Source: Lysobacter changpingensis
GTDB taxonomy: Bacteria; Pseudomonadota; Gammaproteobacteria; Xanthomonadales; Xanthomonadaceae
Assembly (NCBI RefSeq): GCF_017308985.1
Contig: NZ_JADWPE010000003.1
Location: 310,001 to 374,000 of the forward strand
Direction of reading: 5' to 3'
Length of the DNA stretch: 64,000 nt
Part shown: one piece after another, positions 15,149 to 26,325 of the stretch
Layout: every line of letters starts with the position of its first letter
Numbering within the stretch: position 1 is the first letter of the stretch
Notes under the pieces: generated by a model
Told to the model about the DNA's origin: nothing
Database searches by the model: none
Seen by the model: the letters and a program-made list of their open reading frames with translations, nothing else
Made by a program: the position numbers and the translations under genes

Positions 15149-16456
15149 TTACGGGCCTACGGTCAGGTTGGCCTGGACGGTGATGCCCTGCTGGATCAGC
15201 GAGGAGAAGCCGCTGTTCTGCGCGGCCACCGTGATGCCCGCTGCGCCGCTGGCGGTGCCGGTCATGGTCGAGGACATATCGAATGTGCCCGCATCGACCA
15301 TGTTGCTGCCGCCCGCGCCGCCGGTGCCGCCGGTTGCGCCGTTGCCGACGCCGCCGTTGCCTACGCCACCGTTGCCGGTGCCGCCCGCGCCGCCGTCGCC
15401 GCCGGTCGCGCCGGCCGCCGCCACCGCGCCGTCACCGGCCGTGGCCGAGCCGTTGCTCGCGCTCGCGTCCGCGCTGCCATTGCTGGCATCGCCGTTGGTG
15501 GCCGAGCCACCCGCGCCGCCGCCGCCCGCACTGGCGGTCACGGTGCCGCTGGCACCGCCGTCGCCCGCGGTCGCGCCGGACGTGCCGGTGCCCGCGCCTG
15601 CGGTCGCGGTGGAGGTCGAGCTGGGCGCGCCGCCCGCACCGCCTGCGCCGCCGGTGCCCGTCCCGCCCGCACCGCCCGCGCCGCCGGTGCCGTCGTTGCC
15701 GGCATCGTTGCCGCCGCCACCGCCGCCGCCGTCGTTGCCGCCGGCGCCGCCGCCACCACCACCGTCGCTGCCGCCCGCCAGCGAACCGGACGCGGCCACG
15801 CTTGCGCCGCCGGCATCGCCGCTGTCGTTGTCGGTGTCGCCGCCACGGCCGCTGCGGATGTCGTAGACATCGCCGCCGCGTCCGCCGCGTGCCGCGGTCG
15901 CATCGCCGATCGTCGCGTCGCCGACGGTCGCGTCGCCGGAGGTCGCGCTGCCGTTCACCGCGGAGCCGCCGGAGCCGCCATCGCCGCCCGAGCCACCGTC
16001 GCCGCCATTGCCGCCAGCGCCGCCGTTGCCGTCGCCGCCGTAACCGTCGCCGCCATAGCCATCGCCGCCGGAACCACCGGAACCGCCATTGGCGTTGCCG
16101 TTGTTGGTCGCGACGTTGCCGATGCCATAGGTGCGCACGTCATACACGGCGCCTTCGAGCACGGTCGATGCGACGATCGTGCTGGAGGTCGAGCTGAACG
16201 TGCTGGAGTCGGTGTAGGTGTTGGTGGCGGTGCCACCGCTGTGCGCCGCAGCGGAGCCCGCGTCGGCCGTGGCGTCGCCATCGTTGCCGCGGTTGTCGCC
16301 GGTGCTGTTGTCGGATGCATCGATCGGGACGTTGACGTTGGCGAGGATGTCGTCGCCCTCGCCGCCGTTGCCGTTGGTCTGTTGTGCCATCGCCTGGCCG
16401 CCGAGACCAAGGCCGATGAGCACCGCTGTTGCCATCAAGCTGGTACGAATGCGCAT
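15149..16456 (-). CDS. Large Gly-rich low-complexity exported protein (candidate fibre subunit)
   Basis: A 435-residue exported protein with a signal peptide MRIRTSLMATAVLIGLGLGG, cleavage near AMA-QQ (24/25). Residues 25-115 are Asn/Asp/Ser/Thr-rich. About 115-375 is a Gly/Ala/Asp/Ser/Asn low-complexity array (GGSGG, GGDG, GGAGG units), with a repeated VYDVR / VYDIR element. The last 50 residues form a distinct conserved-looking tail with QNSGFSSLIQQGITVQANL. I see no Cys, Trp or Lys. AAAGGAG precedes the ATG. It is the first gene of the cluster, the place of the main amyloid subunit in Fap. Its repeats are not the Fap repeat, so the fibre role is inference. Confidence 0.7.
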   Translation of the reverse strand: MRIRTSLMATAVLIGLGLGGQAMAQQTNGNGGEGDDILANVNVPIDASDNSTGDNRGNDGDATADAGSAAAHSGGTATNTYTDSSTFSSTSSTIVASTVLEGAVYDVRTYGIGNVATNNGNANGGSGGSGGDGYGGDGYGGDGNGGAGGNGGDGGSGGDGGSGGSAVNGSATSGDATVGDATIGDATAARGGRGGDVYDIRSGRGGDTDNDSGDAGGASVAASGSLAGGSDGGGGGGAGGNDGGGGGGGNDAGNDGTGGAGGAGGTGTGGAGGAGGAPSSTSTATAGAGTGTSGATAGDGGASGTVTASAGGGGAGGSATNGDASNGSADASASNGSATAGDGAVAAAGATGGDGGAGGTGNGGVGNGGVGNGATGGTGGAGGSNMVDAGTFDMSSTMTGTASGAAGITVAAQNSGFSSLIQQGITVQANLTVGP

Positions 16457-16890
16457 TGTTGTTCTCCTTTACGTGACGTCGGCTGGCACCCGGGGGAGGC
16501 ACCGGTAAACGACGCAAGGAACTACACGCATGCCCGGTGCCAACCGTCGTTCAGGCGCGGCAACGCGTTGATCCGGCGGATTAATCGTCCTGAACGGAGC
16601 GCGCATCGCGCCTGCGGTGCGCGCGCACCATCGCGAAGCGGCCCCGCTCGTTGCAAAACTGAAATGCGCCTTGCGGCCATTGCCATGCATCGGACCGCGA
16701 TGTGCGACGCAAGGCATTGATGCGACGGTGCGATGCACGCATCCGGCGGGATTCAGCCGCACGTATCAGCAGCGAAACGCGGGACATTACCGCGACACTT
16801 CAGCGGCAACACGCCCTTTTCCGCTCAGGCATTTACATCGGGAAGTTCGAGCGCGACCGGCGTTACGGGGCGGCAACGCCCGGAAAACAC
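16457..16890. other. Intergenic region upstream of the Fap-like cluster
   Basis: About 430 bases between the divergent-facing start of the cluster (16456) and the 3' end of rarA. It holds the sigma-54-like promoter at 16528-16542. I see no convincing gene; the short open frames on either strand lack ribosome sites. Confidence 0.5.
16528..16542 (-). promoter_or_regulatory. Sigma-54-like promoter for the Fap-like cluster
   Basis: On the minus strand TGGCACCGGGCATGC fits the sigma-54 consensus TGGCAC-N5-TTGC, with GG and GC ten bases apart and one mismatch in the -12 element. Transcription would start near 16516, leaving a leader of about 60 bases. No enhancer-binding protein site was identified. 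Confidence 0.5.
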
Positions 16891-18276
16891 TCAGGTTCGT
16901 CCGTCGCCTCCACTCACATCCCCGTCACGGCGTGCGGCGTTGCGCTGCGCGCGCAGGCGGTCGAGCTTCTCCTTGAGCTTGATCTCCAGTCCGCGTTCGA
17001 CCGGCGCGTAGTACACGCGCTCGCCCATCGCGTCGGGGAAACCGGTCTGGTCGAGCGCGATGCCGCCGTCGACGTCGTGGTCGTACTGGTAGCCCTTCGA
17101 ATAGCCGAGCTGCTTCATCAGCTTCGTCGGCGCGTTGCGCAGGTGCAGCGGGACGTCCTGCGTTCCATACTGCTGGACGTCGGCGCGCGCGGCGTTGTAC
17201 GCGGCGTACACCGCGTTCGATTTCGCGGTGGTCGCCAGGTACACCACGACCTGCGCAAGCGCGAGTTCGCCTTCCGGACTGCCGAGGCGTTCGTAGGTAT
17301 CCCACGCGTCCAGCGCCATCGGCATCGCGCGCGGATCGGCCAGGCCGATGTCCTCCACCGCCATGCGCGTGAGGCGTCGCGCCAGGTACGCGCGATCGCA
17401 GCCGCCGTCGAGCATGCGCGCGAACCAGTACAGCGCGGCGTCCGGGTTCGAACTGCGCACGGATTTGTGCAGCGCCGAGATCTGGTCGTAGAACTGTTCG
17501 CCGCCCTTGTCGAAGCGGCGCGTGCGATCGGCGAGCACCTGCGCGAGCGTGGCAGCTGTGATCTCGCCACCCTCGCCTTCGGCCAGTTCGGCGGCGATTT
17601 CCAGCAGCGTCAGGGCGCGACGCACGTCGCCGTCGGCGGCCTGCGCGATCTCGCCCAGAAGCGCATCGTCGACCTGCAATCCGCGTCCGCCGAGGCCGCG
17701 CTCTTCATCGTCCAGCGCCTGCCGCAGCGCGATGCGGATGTCGTCGGCCGACACCGCTTCCATCACGTGCACGCGGCAGCGCGAGAGCAATGCGGAGTTG
17801 AGTTCGAACGACGGGTTCTCGGTGGTCGCGCCGACGAACAGGATCGTGCCGCGCTCGATGTGCGGCAGGAAGGCGTCCTGCTGCGCCTTGTTGAAGCGGT
17901 GCACCTCGTCGACGAACAGCACGGTACGGTGACCTTCGGCGAAGCGTTGCGCGGCTTCGGCGAGCACCTGCCGCACTTCGGGCAGGCCGGAAAGCACGGC
18001 GGAAATCGCGCGGAAATCCGCGTCGGCATATTTGGCCAGCAGCAACGCGAGCGTGGTCTTGCCGCAGCCCGGCGGGCCCCACAGGATCATCGAATGCACC
18101 CGGCCGGACTCGATCGCCCGACGCAAGGCCGAACGCGGGGACAGCAGGCGCTTCTGCCCGACCATCTCGTCGAGCGTGCGCGGACGCATGCGCTCGGCGA
18201 GCGGCTGCATGCCGCGGTTGTCGACGTGGAGCAGGTCGTCGGTCAGCGAGGATGAGGAAACGGTACGGCGGGCCAC
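16891..18276 (-). CDS. rarA: Replication-associated recombination protein A (RarA/MgsA AAA+ ATPase)
   Basis: A 461-residue AAA+ ATPase that acts at stalled replication forks. Visible: PLAERMRPRTLDEMVGQ at the N-terminus, Walker A GPPGCGKTT, Walker B VLFVDEVHRFNK, sensor 1 VGATTENPSFELN, the arginine-finger region SRCRV, and the tetramerisation C-terminus with SALHKSVRSSNPDAALYWFARM and YGTQDVPLHLRNAPTKLMK. All are standard for RarA. The start is uncertain: GTG at 18276 is chosen, and a TTG at 18312 would add 12 residues. It lies downstream of lolA and an exported-protein gene on the same strand, a common order in Xanthomonadaceae. Confidence 0.92.
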   Translation of the reverse strand: MARRTVSSSSLTDDLLHVDNRGMQPLAERMRPRTLDEMVGQKRLLSPRSALRRAIESGRVHSMILWGPPGCGKTTLALLLAKYADADFRAISAVLSGLPEVRQVLAEAAQRFAEGHRTVLFVDEVHRFNKAQQDAFLPHIERGTILFVGATTENPSFELNSALLSRCRVHVMEAVSADDIRIALRQALDDEERGLGGRGLQVDDALLGEIAQAADGDVRRALTLLEIAAELAEGEGGEITAATLAQVLADRTRRFDKGGEQFYDQISALHKSVRSSNPDAALYWFARMLDGGCDRAYLARRLTRMAVEDIGLADPRAMPMALDAWDTYERLGSPEGELALAQVVVYLATTAKSNAVYAAYNAARADVQQYGTQDVPLHLRNAPTKLMKQLGYSKGYQYDHDVDGGIALDQTGFPDAMGERVYYAPVERGLEIKLKEKLDRLRAQRNAARRDGDVSGGDGRT

Positions 18277-18341
18277 GTGCGGTCTCGGGGAGAGCTGCGC
18301 ACACGATAGCAAGGTGGGCGAAACGGGGGCGTTGCCTCGCC

Positions 18342-18387
18342 TTTGCCCTTCTTACTTCGGGAGAAGGTGCCTGAAGGGTGATGAGGG
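18342..18387. repeat. REP-like palindrome, copy 1 of 3 in this gap
   Basis: CCCTTCTTACTTCGGGAGAA followed by GGTGCCTGAAGGGTGATGAGGG. The CTTC/GAAG arms form a stem, and the GATGAGGG tail is shared with copy 2. Confidence 0.65.
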
Positions 18388-18425
18388 CAACGGAGGCATG
18401 GCAGGGAATGCTGTGCACTGCTTTT

Positions 18426-18470
18426 TCCCTTCTCCCCTCGGGAGAAGGTGCCCGAAGGGCGGATGAGGGG
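18426..18470. repeat. REP-like palindrome, copy 2 of 3
   Basis: CCCTTCTCCCCTCGGGAGAA followed by GGTGCCCGAAGGGCGGATGAGGG. It is nearly identical to copy 1 and forms the same two-stem structure. Confidence 0.7.
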
Positions 18471-18540
18471 AACGGAGGGGCACGGCTCGTCCTTGCGGCG
18501 CTTCACTGCGCTGCGGGTTTCCGCTGTCTCTACGTGCCCG

Positions 18541-18572
18541 TCACCCCAACGCCTCTCCAGTCGGGAGAGGGC
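18541..18572. repeat. REP-like palindrome, copy 3 of 3 (inverted)
   Basis: TCACCCCAACGCCTCTCCAG followed by TCGGGAGAGGGC. CCTCTCC pairs with GGAGAGG. The leading TCACCCCAAC is the reverse of the GTTGGGGTGA tail seen at 6374-6407, so this copy is inverted. Confidence 0.65.
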
Positions 18573-18584
18573 CTTTACAGTCGC

Positions 18585-19280
18585 TCACGGAGACGGAGCG
18601 AGCGAGGCCGTCTGCGCCGCTTCCGGCCCCAACTGGTAATCCAGCTGCAACCACGCCCCATCGCGCCGGTCGTACAGCGCATGGATGCGCACCTCGCTGC
18701 TGCCGTCGAGGCCGAAATCGGCGAGGCCGCGGGCCTCCATGCCTAGGTAATGGCCGGCCATCTCGGTCGTGTCCACGCGATCGAGCTGCATGCGCACCGT
18801 CGTGGTGCCCACTTCGTCCTGCAGCAACGCCGCCATGCGATCCTCCAGCTGCCGCAGCGCCACACTGTCGTTCGGGATCAGGCGGCCGTCGCCGCCGACG
18901 CCGATCTCCAGTTCCGGCCAACCCGCCTGCCCGAGGAACTCGTCGTACCGGCTCGCGAAACGGAAGCCGATCCAGCCCGTCTCGCCCGCGAAGCGCATGC
19001 CGCCTTCGCCACGGATCGCGCGTTCCCGCCCGTCGATCGACTGCTCCTGCAGATCGTCGAACCGGGCCTCGATCGCGCGTCCGCCGAAGCGTTCCGACAA
19101 TGCGGCCACCACCGTTCCGGCGATCGCCTTCTCCAGCGCCGCGCGGTCCATCGTGCGCGGCATCGGCGACGACGCGAGCGCGCCCCCCGCTGGCGGCGGC
19201 GTGGGCAGCGGCTCGTTCGAAAGCGCCGGTGGCGTGGCCAGGCACAGGCCGATCAGAAGCAGCGAAGGACGGCAGGTCAC
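18585..19280 (-). CDS. Exported protein of unknown function
   Basis: A 231-residue protein with a signal peptide (LLLIGLCLATPPALS, cleavage near residue 20) and a Pro-rich stretch after it. The body has no motif I recognise. It reads like a folded periplasmic domain (MDRAALEKAIAGTVVAALSERFGGR, VALRQLEDRMAALLQDEVG, AWLQLDYQLGPEA). The start is GTG at 19280 with GGAG six bases upstream; upstream in-frame residues are Arg-rich and unlikely. It lies 99 bases after lolA on the same strand. No function is proposed. Confidence 0.6.
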   Translation of the reverse strand: MTCRPSLLLIGLCLATPPALSNEPLPTPPPAGGALASSPMPRTMDRAALEKAIAGTVVAALSERFGGRAIEARFDDLQEQSIDGRERAIRGEGGMRFAGETGWIGFRFASRYDEFLGQAGWPELEIGVGGDGRLIPNDSVALRQLEDRMAALLQDEVGTTTVRMQLDRVDTTEMAGHYLGMEARGLADFGLDGSSEVRIHALYDRRDGAWLQLDYQLGPEAAQTASLAPSP

Positions 19281-19379
19281 GCGACGCTCCGGCGGCCGGC
19301 GGATCCGGCCCCTGCGCTTTCCCAAACGAAAAGGCCTGCCGAAGCAGGCCTTTCGATTCGCGATGGCGAGGTGTACGGC

Positions 19380-20006
19380 TTACTCGCCGCCGATCACGTC
19401 CACACCCTTGGGCGGCGTGTAGCGGAACGTGTCCGCCGCGAAGGCCGGGTTGCGCTTCCAGCCGGTGAAGTCGATTTCGGTGCGCTGGCCGAGGTTGTCG
19501 ACCACCTGCATCTTCGCCAGTCCGCTCTGGCCGAAGCCCAGGCGCGCGCTGCGGAACGCCGCCTGCGATTCGTCCTTCGGCGCGAGCGCGAGCCATTCCA
19601 GGCCCTTGTCCATGCCCAGCTCCTTCACCACGAACTGCGCGTCGAGCTTGGCCGGATCGATCAACGCGGCGAGGGGACTGTTCTGCTCTTCCACGCCCTG
19701 CGGGCGCACCGTGGCCTGCTGCAGGTCCGGATCGAACACCCACACCTTCTTGCCGTCGGCGACGATCAGCTGCGGGTACGGCTTCACGTACTGCCAGCGG
19801 AACAGGCGCGGCGCCGACAGTGCCAGCGTGCCGGTCGAGGTTTCCTTCAGCTTGCCCTGCGGGTCGAAGACCTGCTGGCTGAACTCACCGCTGAGCCCCT
19901 TCAGGCCCTTGGTGAACGCGTTGAGGTCGTCGCGCGCGCCGGCGAAGGCCGTGGTCGAGGCCAACGCGAGCGCCAGGGCGGCGCCGATGAAACGAACTGC
20001 ACGCAT
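19380..20006 (-). CDS. lolA: Outer-membrane lipoprotein carrier protein LolA
   Basis: A 208-residue precursor with a signal peptide (MRAVRFIGAALALALASTTAFA). LolA carries lipoproteins through the periplasm from LolCDE to LolB. Family features are present: ARDDLNAFTKGLKGLSGEFSQQV, LSAPRLFRWQYVKPYPQLIVADGKKVWVFDPDL and a late IDFTGWKRNPAFAADTFRYTPPKGVDVI. The length is normal. It follows ftsK by 93 bases on the same strand. The ftsK-lolA-rarA order is conserved in Gammaproteobacteria and supports the assignment. Confidence 0.95.
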   Translation of the reverse strand: MRAVRFIGAALALALASTTAFAGARDDLNAFTKGLKGLSGEFSQQVFDPQGKLKETSTGTLALSAPRLFRWQYVKPYPQLIVADGKKVWVFDPDLQQATVRPQGVEEQNSPLAALIDPAKLDAQFVVKELGMDKGLEWLALAPKDESQAAFRSARLGFGQSGLAKMQVVDNLGQRTEIDFTGWKRNPAFAADTFRYTPPKGVDVIGGE

Positions 20007-20099
20007 GCGAAAAACTCCGGGGTTTCACGTGTTGCCGGCGAGTGTGCCGGCGGTTGTCTGAACAGGCCCGCACGCCGCGACGCTTCGCCGCGGCACGGT

Positions 20100-22460
<2,361 letters not shown>

Positions 22461-22580
22461 CGTGATGTACTGCCTCAACAGGAGTTCGTTAGTTATTGAA
22501 TATACGACAGAAGCGGGCCAGTCAGGCGAACTTTTGCCCTTTTCGGGACCGGCATCCCGCCGATGCGCCGGACTTCCGGG

Positions 22581-22612
22581 TCCGTCATTCCGGCGACGGC
22601 CGGGATCCAGGC
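22581..22612. repeat. Dispersed hairpin repeat, GGATCCCGGC type (inverted copy)
   Basis: TCCGTCATTCCGGCGACGGC followed by CGGGATCCAGGC. It is the reverse orientation of the copies at 33565 and 47045. Confidence 0.7.
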
Positions 22613-22678
22613 CGACAGCCTATCCCAGCTCCCCTGCCCGCCAAACCACAACGCACCGCGAGGGTTCAGCGTTACGGG

Positions 22679-22706
22679 CGTGGATCCAGGCCTTCGCCGG
22701 GTGGCG
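22679..22706. repeat. Degenerate GGATCC-type repeat
   Basis: CGTGGATCCAGGCCTTCGCC followed by GGGTGGCG. It shares the core GGCCTTCGCCGGG with the copy at 47045, but the GGATCCCGG arm is altered to GGATCCAGG. Confidence 0.45.
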
Positions 22707-22739
22707 AGTTCCCGCGTTCGACGCAACACCAACAAAAAC

Positions 22740-22767
22740 GGGGAGCGCCAGTCGCCCGGCGCTCCCC
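22740..22767 (-). terminator. Rho-independent terminator of ald
   Basis: GGGGAGCGCC and GGCGCTCCCC form a perfect 10-base-pair stem around an 8-base loop. On the minus strand it is followed by GTTTTTGTT. It lies 22 bases after the ald stop codon. Confidence 0.85.
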
Positions 22768-22789
22768 GCATGTCGTTGCGAACGCCTGC

Positions 22790-23860
22790 TTAGACCTTCA
22801 TGTCCTGCAGCGCCGGGTGGACGATCTTGCCGCCCTCGACGTTGATGCCGCGCACCAGCGCCTGGTTGTTGCGCCAGTCGCTGCCCGAGGCGAGCTTGTT
22901 GACCCACGGCAGGATCGCCGCGCAGATCGCCTGCGAGCTGGTCTGCGGCACGGCGCCCGGCATGTTGGTCACGCAGAAGTGGGTGACGCCCTCTTCCACG
23001 TAGGTCGGCTCCTTCCACGTGGTCGGACGCGAGGTCTCGAAGCAGCCGCCCTGGTCGATCGAGATGTCGACCAGCACGCTGCCGTCCTGCATGCCCTTGA
23101 GCATCTCGCGGGTCATCACGTGCGGCGCGCGCGCGCCGGTCACCAGCACGGCGCCGACGACGAGGTCGGCCGAGGCGACTTCACGCGCCACGACGTCCGC
23201 GTACGGGTACAGCGCGGTGACGTTGTTGCCCAGGCGCATCATTTCTTCCATGCGGTCCTGGCGCATTTCGAACACCACGACATTCGAGCCGCCGGCCGCG
23301 GCCAGCTGCGCCGACGCGCTGCCGGCCTTGCCCGCGCCGAACACCACGACCTTGCCGCGCTCGGTCGACGGCAGGCCGCCGAGCAGCTTGCCCTTGCCGC
23401 CTTCGGGCTGGTGCAGCAGGTGCGTGCCGACCTGCACGGCGATCTTGCCGGCAATGACGGACATCGGCGCCAGCAGCGGCAGGTCGCCGTTGGGCAGTTC
23501 GACGGTTTCGAACGCAACGCCGGTCAGGCCGATGTCGAGCAGCTGGCGCGTGAGCTTCGGCTCGGCGGCCAGGTGCAGGTAGCAGAACAGCAGGTGATCC
23601 TTGCGCAGGTGCGCCAGGTCGCCGGCGATCGGCTCCTTCACCTTCACGATCAGCTCGCCCTTCTCGTAGAGCGCGGCGGCATCGGGGGCGATCTTCACGC
23701 CGAGCTGGGTGTACTGCTCGTCCTTGAAGCCCGACTTGATGCCGGCATCCTTCTCGATCCAGACCTCGTGGCCGCGCTTGACCAGGTCGCCGGCCGCGGC
23801 CGGAACGAGCGCGACGCGCCCTTCGAGGGTCTTGGTTTCCTTGGGAACGCCGATCCGCAT
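22790..23860 (-). CDS. ald: Alanine dehydrogenase
   Basis: A 356-residue enzyme that interconverts L-alanine and pyruvate plus ammonia with NAD. Features: MRIGVPKETKTLEGRVALVP at the start, VKVKEPIAGDLAHL, the catalytic His region LLFCYLHLAAEP, the NAD motif VVVFGAGKAGSASAQLAAA, ISIDQGGCFETSRPTTW and FCVTNMPGAVPQTSSQA. Slightly shorter than the 370-residue norm, but all core blocks are present. I chose the ATG at 23860; a longer frame continues to 24001 without coding character. It is transcribed alone, divergent from trxB, and ends in a strong terminator. Confidence 0.94.
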   Translation of the reverse strand: MRIGVPKETKTLEGRVALVPAAAGDLVKRGHEVWIEKDAGIKSGFKDEQYTQLGVKIAPDAAALYEKGELIVKVKEPIAGDLAHLRKDHLLFCYLHLAAEPKLTRQLLDIGLTGVAFETVELPNGDLPLLAPMSVIAGKIAVQVGTHLLHQPEGGKGKLLGGLPSTERGKVVVFGAGKAGSASAQLAAAGGSNVVVFEMRQDRMEEMMRLGNNVTALYPYADVVAREVASADLVVGAVLVTGARAPHVMTREMLKGMQDGSVLVDISIDQGGCFETSRPTTWKEPTYVEEGVTHFCVTNMPGAVPQTSSQAICAAILPWVNKLASGSDWRNNQALVRGINVEGGKIVHPALQDMKV

Positions 23861-23884
23861 GTCTCTTACCTTCGATCGTTGAAA

Positions 23885-23945
23885 GGCCGCGCGTTGTGCG
23901 CGGCCGTTGGGGGGATGTGGTGACGAAAAAAACGCCGCATCGGCG
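23885..23945 (-). promoter_or_regulatory. Two hairpins in the ald upstream region, one terminator-like
   Basis: On the minus strand, CGCCG-ATG-CGGCG (23945-23933) is followed at once by seven T. Closer to the gene GGCCGCGC pairs with GCGCGGCC at 23885-23905, 24 bases before the start codon. If ald transcripts begin upstream of 23950, the first hairpin could attenuate them. It could equally stop antisense transcription from the trxB side. Confidence 0.35.
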
Positions 23946-24064
23946 GCGCGCGTGCCTATTGTCGTCCGTCGCCCCGGCGGCCTCACGGCGCAGTGCAACA
24001 TTGCGTCGCGCGACAGAGCCGGTTCAGTGCCTTGTGTTAGGGGGACCGCGCCGCCAAGCTATGA

Positions 24065-25099
<1,035 letters not shown>

Positions 25100-25158
25100 A
25101 GAAGGGTTTTCGACACGGAGCAGCAGGCGGCCCGTTTCTGCTCCGCGTCCGATGAAAA

Positions 25159-26325
25159 ATGCACGAAGCACGCATCCTCGATTCGCTGGCGAAAGTCCCG
25201 CCCTCGCAATGGGATGCGTTGCACGACGGCCGCAATCCGTTCGTCGCGCATGCCTTCCTGCTCGGGCTCGAACAGCACGGCTGCCTGCGCGAACGCTGGG
25301 GCTGGCGACCGCAACACCTGACGCTCTGGGACGGCGATGACCTCATCGCCGCCGCACCTGCGTACCTGAAGGACAACTCGCACGGCGAGTTCGTGTTCGA
25401 CCACGCCTGGGCGCACGCGTATGCGCGCGCCGGGCTCGATTACTTTCCCAAGTGGCTCTGCGCCGTGCCCTACTCGCCCGTCACCGGGCCGCGGCTGCTG
25501 GCGAACACGCCGGAACGGCGGGGCATGCTCGTGCAGGTGATGGCCGGGCTGGGCGCGGGCAACGAACTGTCGTCGGCGCACGTCAACTTCCACACGCCGG
25601 AGGAGGACGCCGATTTCGACGACGACTGGCTGCAGCGCCTGGACGTCCAGTACCACTGGCGCAACGATCGCGGCTGGCGCGGTTTCGACGACTACCTCGC
25701 CGCCTTCGACCACAAGCATCGAAAGAACATCCGCCAGGAACGCGCGAAGGTCGCGCGTGCGGGCATCACGTTCCGCGTGGCCGACGGCACGCAGGCGACG
25801 GCGGAGGACCTCTCCGCGATGCACGACTTCTACCTGCAGACCTTCGCCGAGTACGGCAACCATCCGGCGATCACCCTGGAGTTCCTGCAGCACCTCGCGC
25901 GCGCGATGCCGGAATCGCTGGTGATCATGCTGGCGATGCGCGACGACGCGCCGATCGCCGGCGCGCTGTGCCTGCGTGGCGGCGACACGCTGTACGGCCG
26001 CTATTGGGGCGCGATGGAAACCGTGCCCGGCCTGCATTTCGAAACCTGCTACTACCAGGGCATCGAATACTGCCTGCGCGAGGGCCTGACCCGCTTCGAA
26101 CCCGGCGCGCAGGGCGAACACAAGCTCGCGCGCGGCTTCCTGCCGACCTTCGTGCGCAGCCGGCACTGGATCGCCCACCCGCAGTTCCGCGACGCGCTGC
26201 GCGACTGGTGCGCGCAGGAGGCCGAGTCGATCCGTGCCTACGCCCGCACGCTCGCCGCGCATTCGCCGTTCAAGTCGAGCGAAGGCGGAGCCGGCGGTGG
26301 CGATGCGTCATCATCGCCGGCGTGA
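25159..26325 (+). CDS. DUF482 / FemAB-like GNAT acyltransferase
   Basis: A 388-residue protein of the DUF482 group (peptidogalycan biosynthesis-like, GNAT fold). Visible: NPFVAHAFLLGLEQHGC near the start, GEFVFDHAWAHAYARAG, CAVPYSPVTGPRLL, FDHKHRKNIRQERAKV, SLVIMLAMRDDAPIAGAL, and the late RFEPGAQGEHKLARGFLP. The family is widespread in Proteobacteria, and acyl transfer to an unknown acceptor is assumed. Its stop overlaps the aat start (GTGA), so it is translationally coupled to leucyl/phenylalanyl transferase. This arrangement hints at, but does not prove, a related role in amino-acyl chemistry. Confidence 0.85.
   Translation: MHEARILDSLAKVPPSQWDALHDGRNPFVAHAFLLGLEQHGCLRERWGWRPQHLTLWDGDDLIAAAPAYLKDNSHGEFVFDHAWAHAYARAGLDYFPKWLCAVPYSPVTGPRLLANTPERRGMLVQVMAGLGAGNELSSAHVNFHTPEEDADFDDDWLQRLDVQYHWRNDRGWRGFDDYLAAFDHKHRKNIRQERAKVARAGITFRVADGTQATAEDLSAMHDFYLQTFAEYGNHPAITLEFLQHLARAMPESLVIMLAMRDDAPIAGALCLRGGDTLYGRYWGAMETVPGLHFETCYYQGIEYCLREGLTRFEPGAQGEHKLARGFLPTFVRSRHWIAHPQFRDALRDWCAQEAESIRAYARTLAAHSPFKSSEGGAGGGDASSSPA

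Larger units (their letters stand above)
18277..18584. other. Intergenic region made mostly of REP-like units
   Basis: About 308 bases between rarA and the exported-protein gene. Three REP-like units occupy a large part of it (18342-18387, 18426-18470, 18541-18572). No gene is supported here. Confidence 0.6.
22461..22789. other. Intergenic region between ald and ftsK
   Basis: About 330 bases. It holds a GGATCC-type hairpin at 22581-22612, a degenerate copy at 22679-22706 and the ald terminator at 22740-22767. The ftsK promoter presumably lies near 22480-22560, where there is an AT-rich stretch (TATATTCAAT on the minus strand), but I cannot define a -35 element. Confidence 0.5.

Noticed and set aside
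15300-16100. Tandem-repeat look of this stretch, at first suggestive of a CRISPR or satellite array
   Set aside because: The period follows codons of a Gly-rich protein, the units are not exact, and there are no regular spacers or cas genes.
13892-16720. 942-codon plus-strand open frame opposite the Gly-rich protein gene
   Set aside because: Its repeats of Ala/Val/Gly come from the antisense of the GGxGG array. It has no signal peptide or ribosome site, and the opposite strand has both.
22495-22560. Possible ftsK promoter with a TATATT -10 box
   Set aside because: No acceptable -35 element lies 16-18 bases upstream; too weak to list as a feature.
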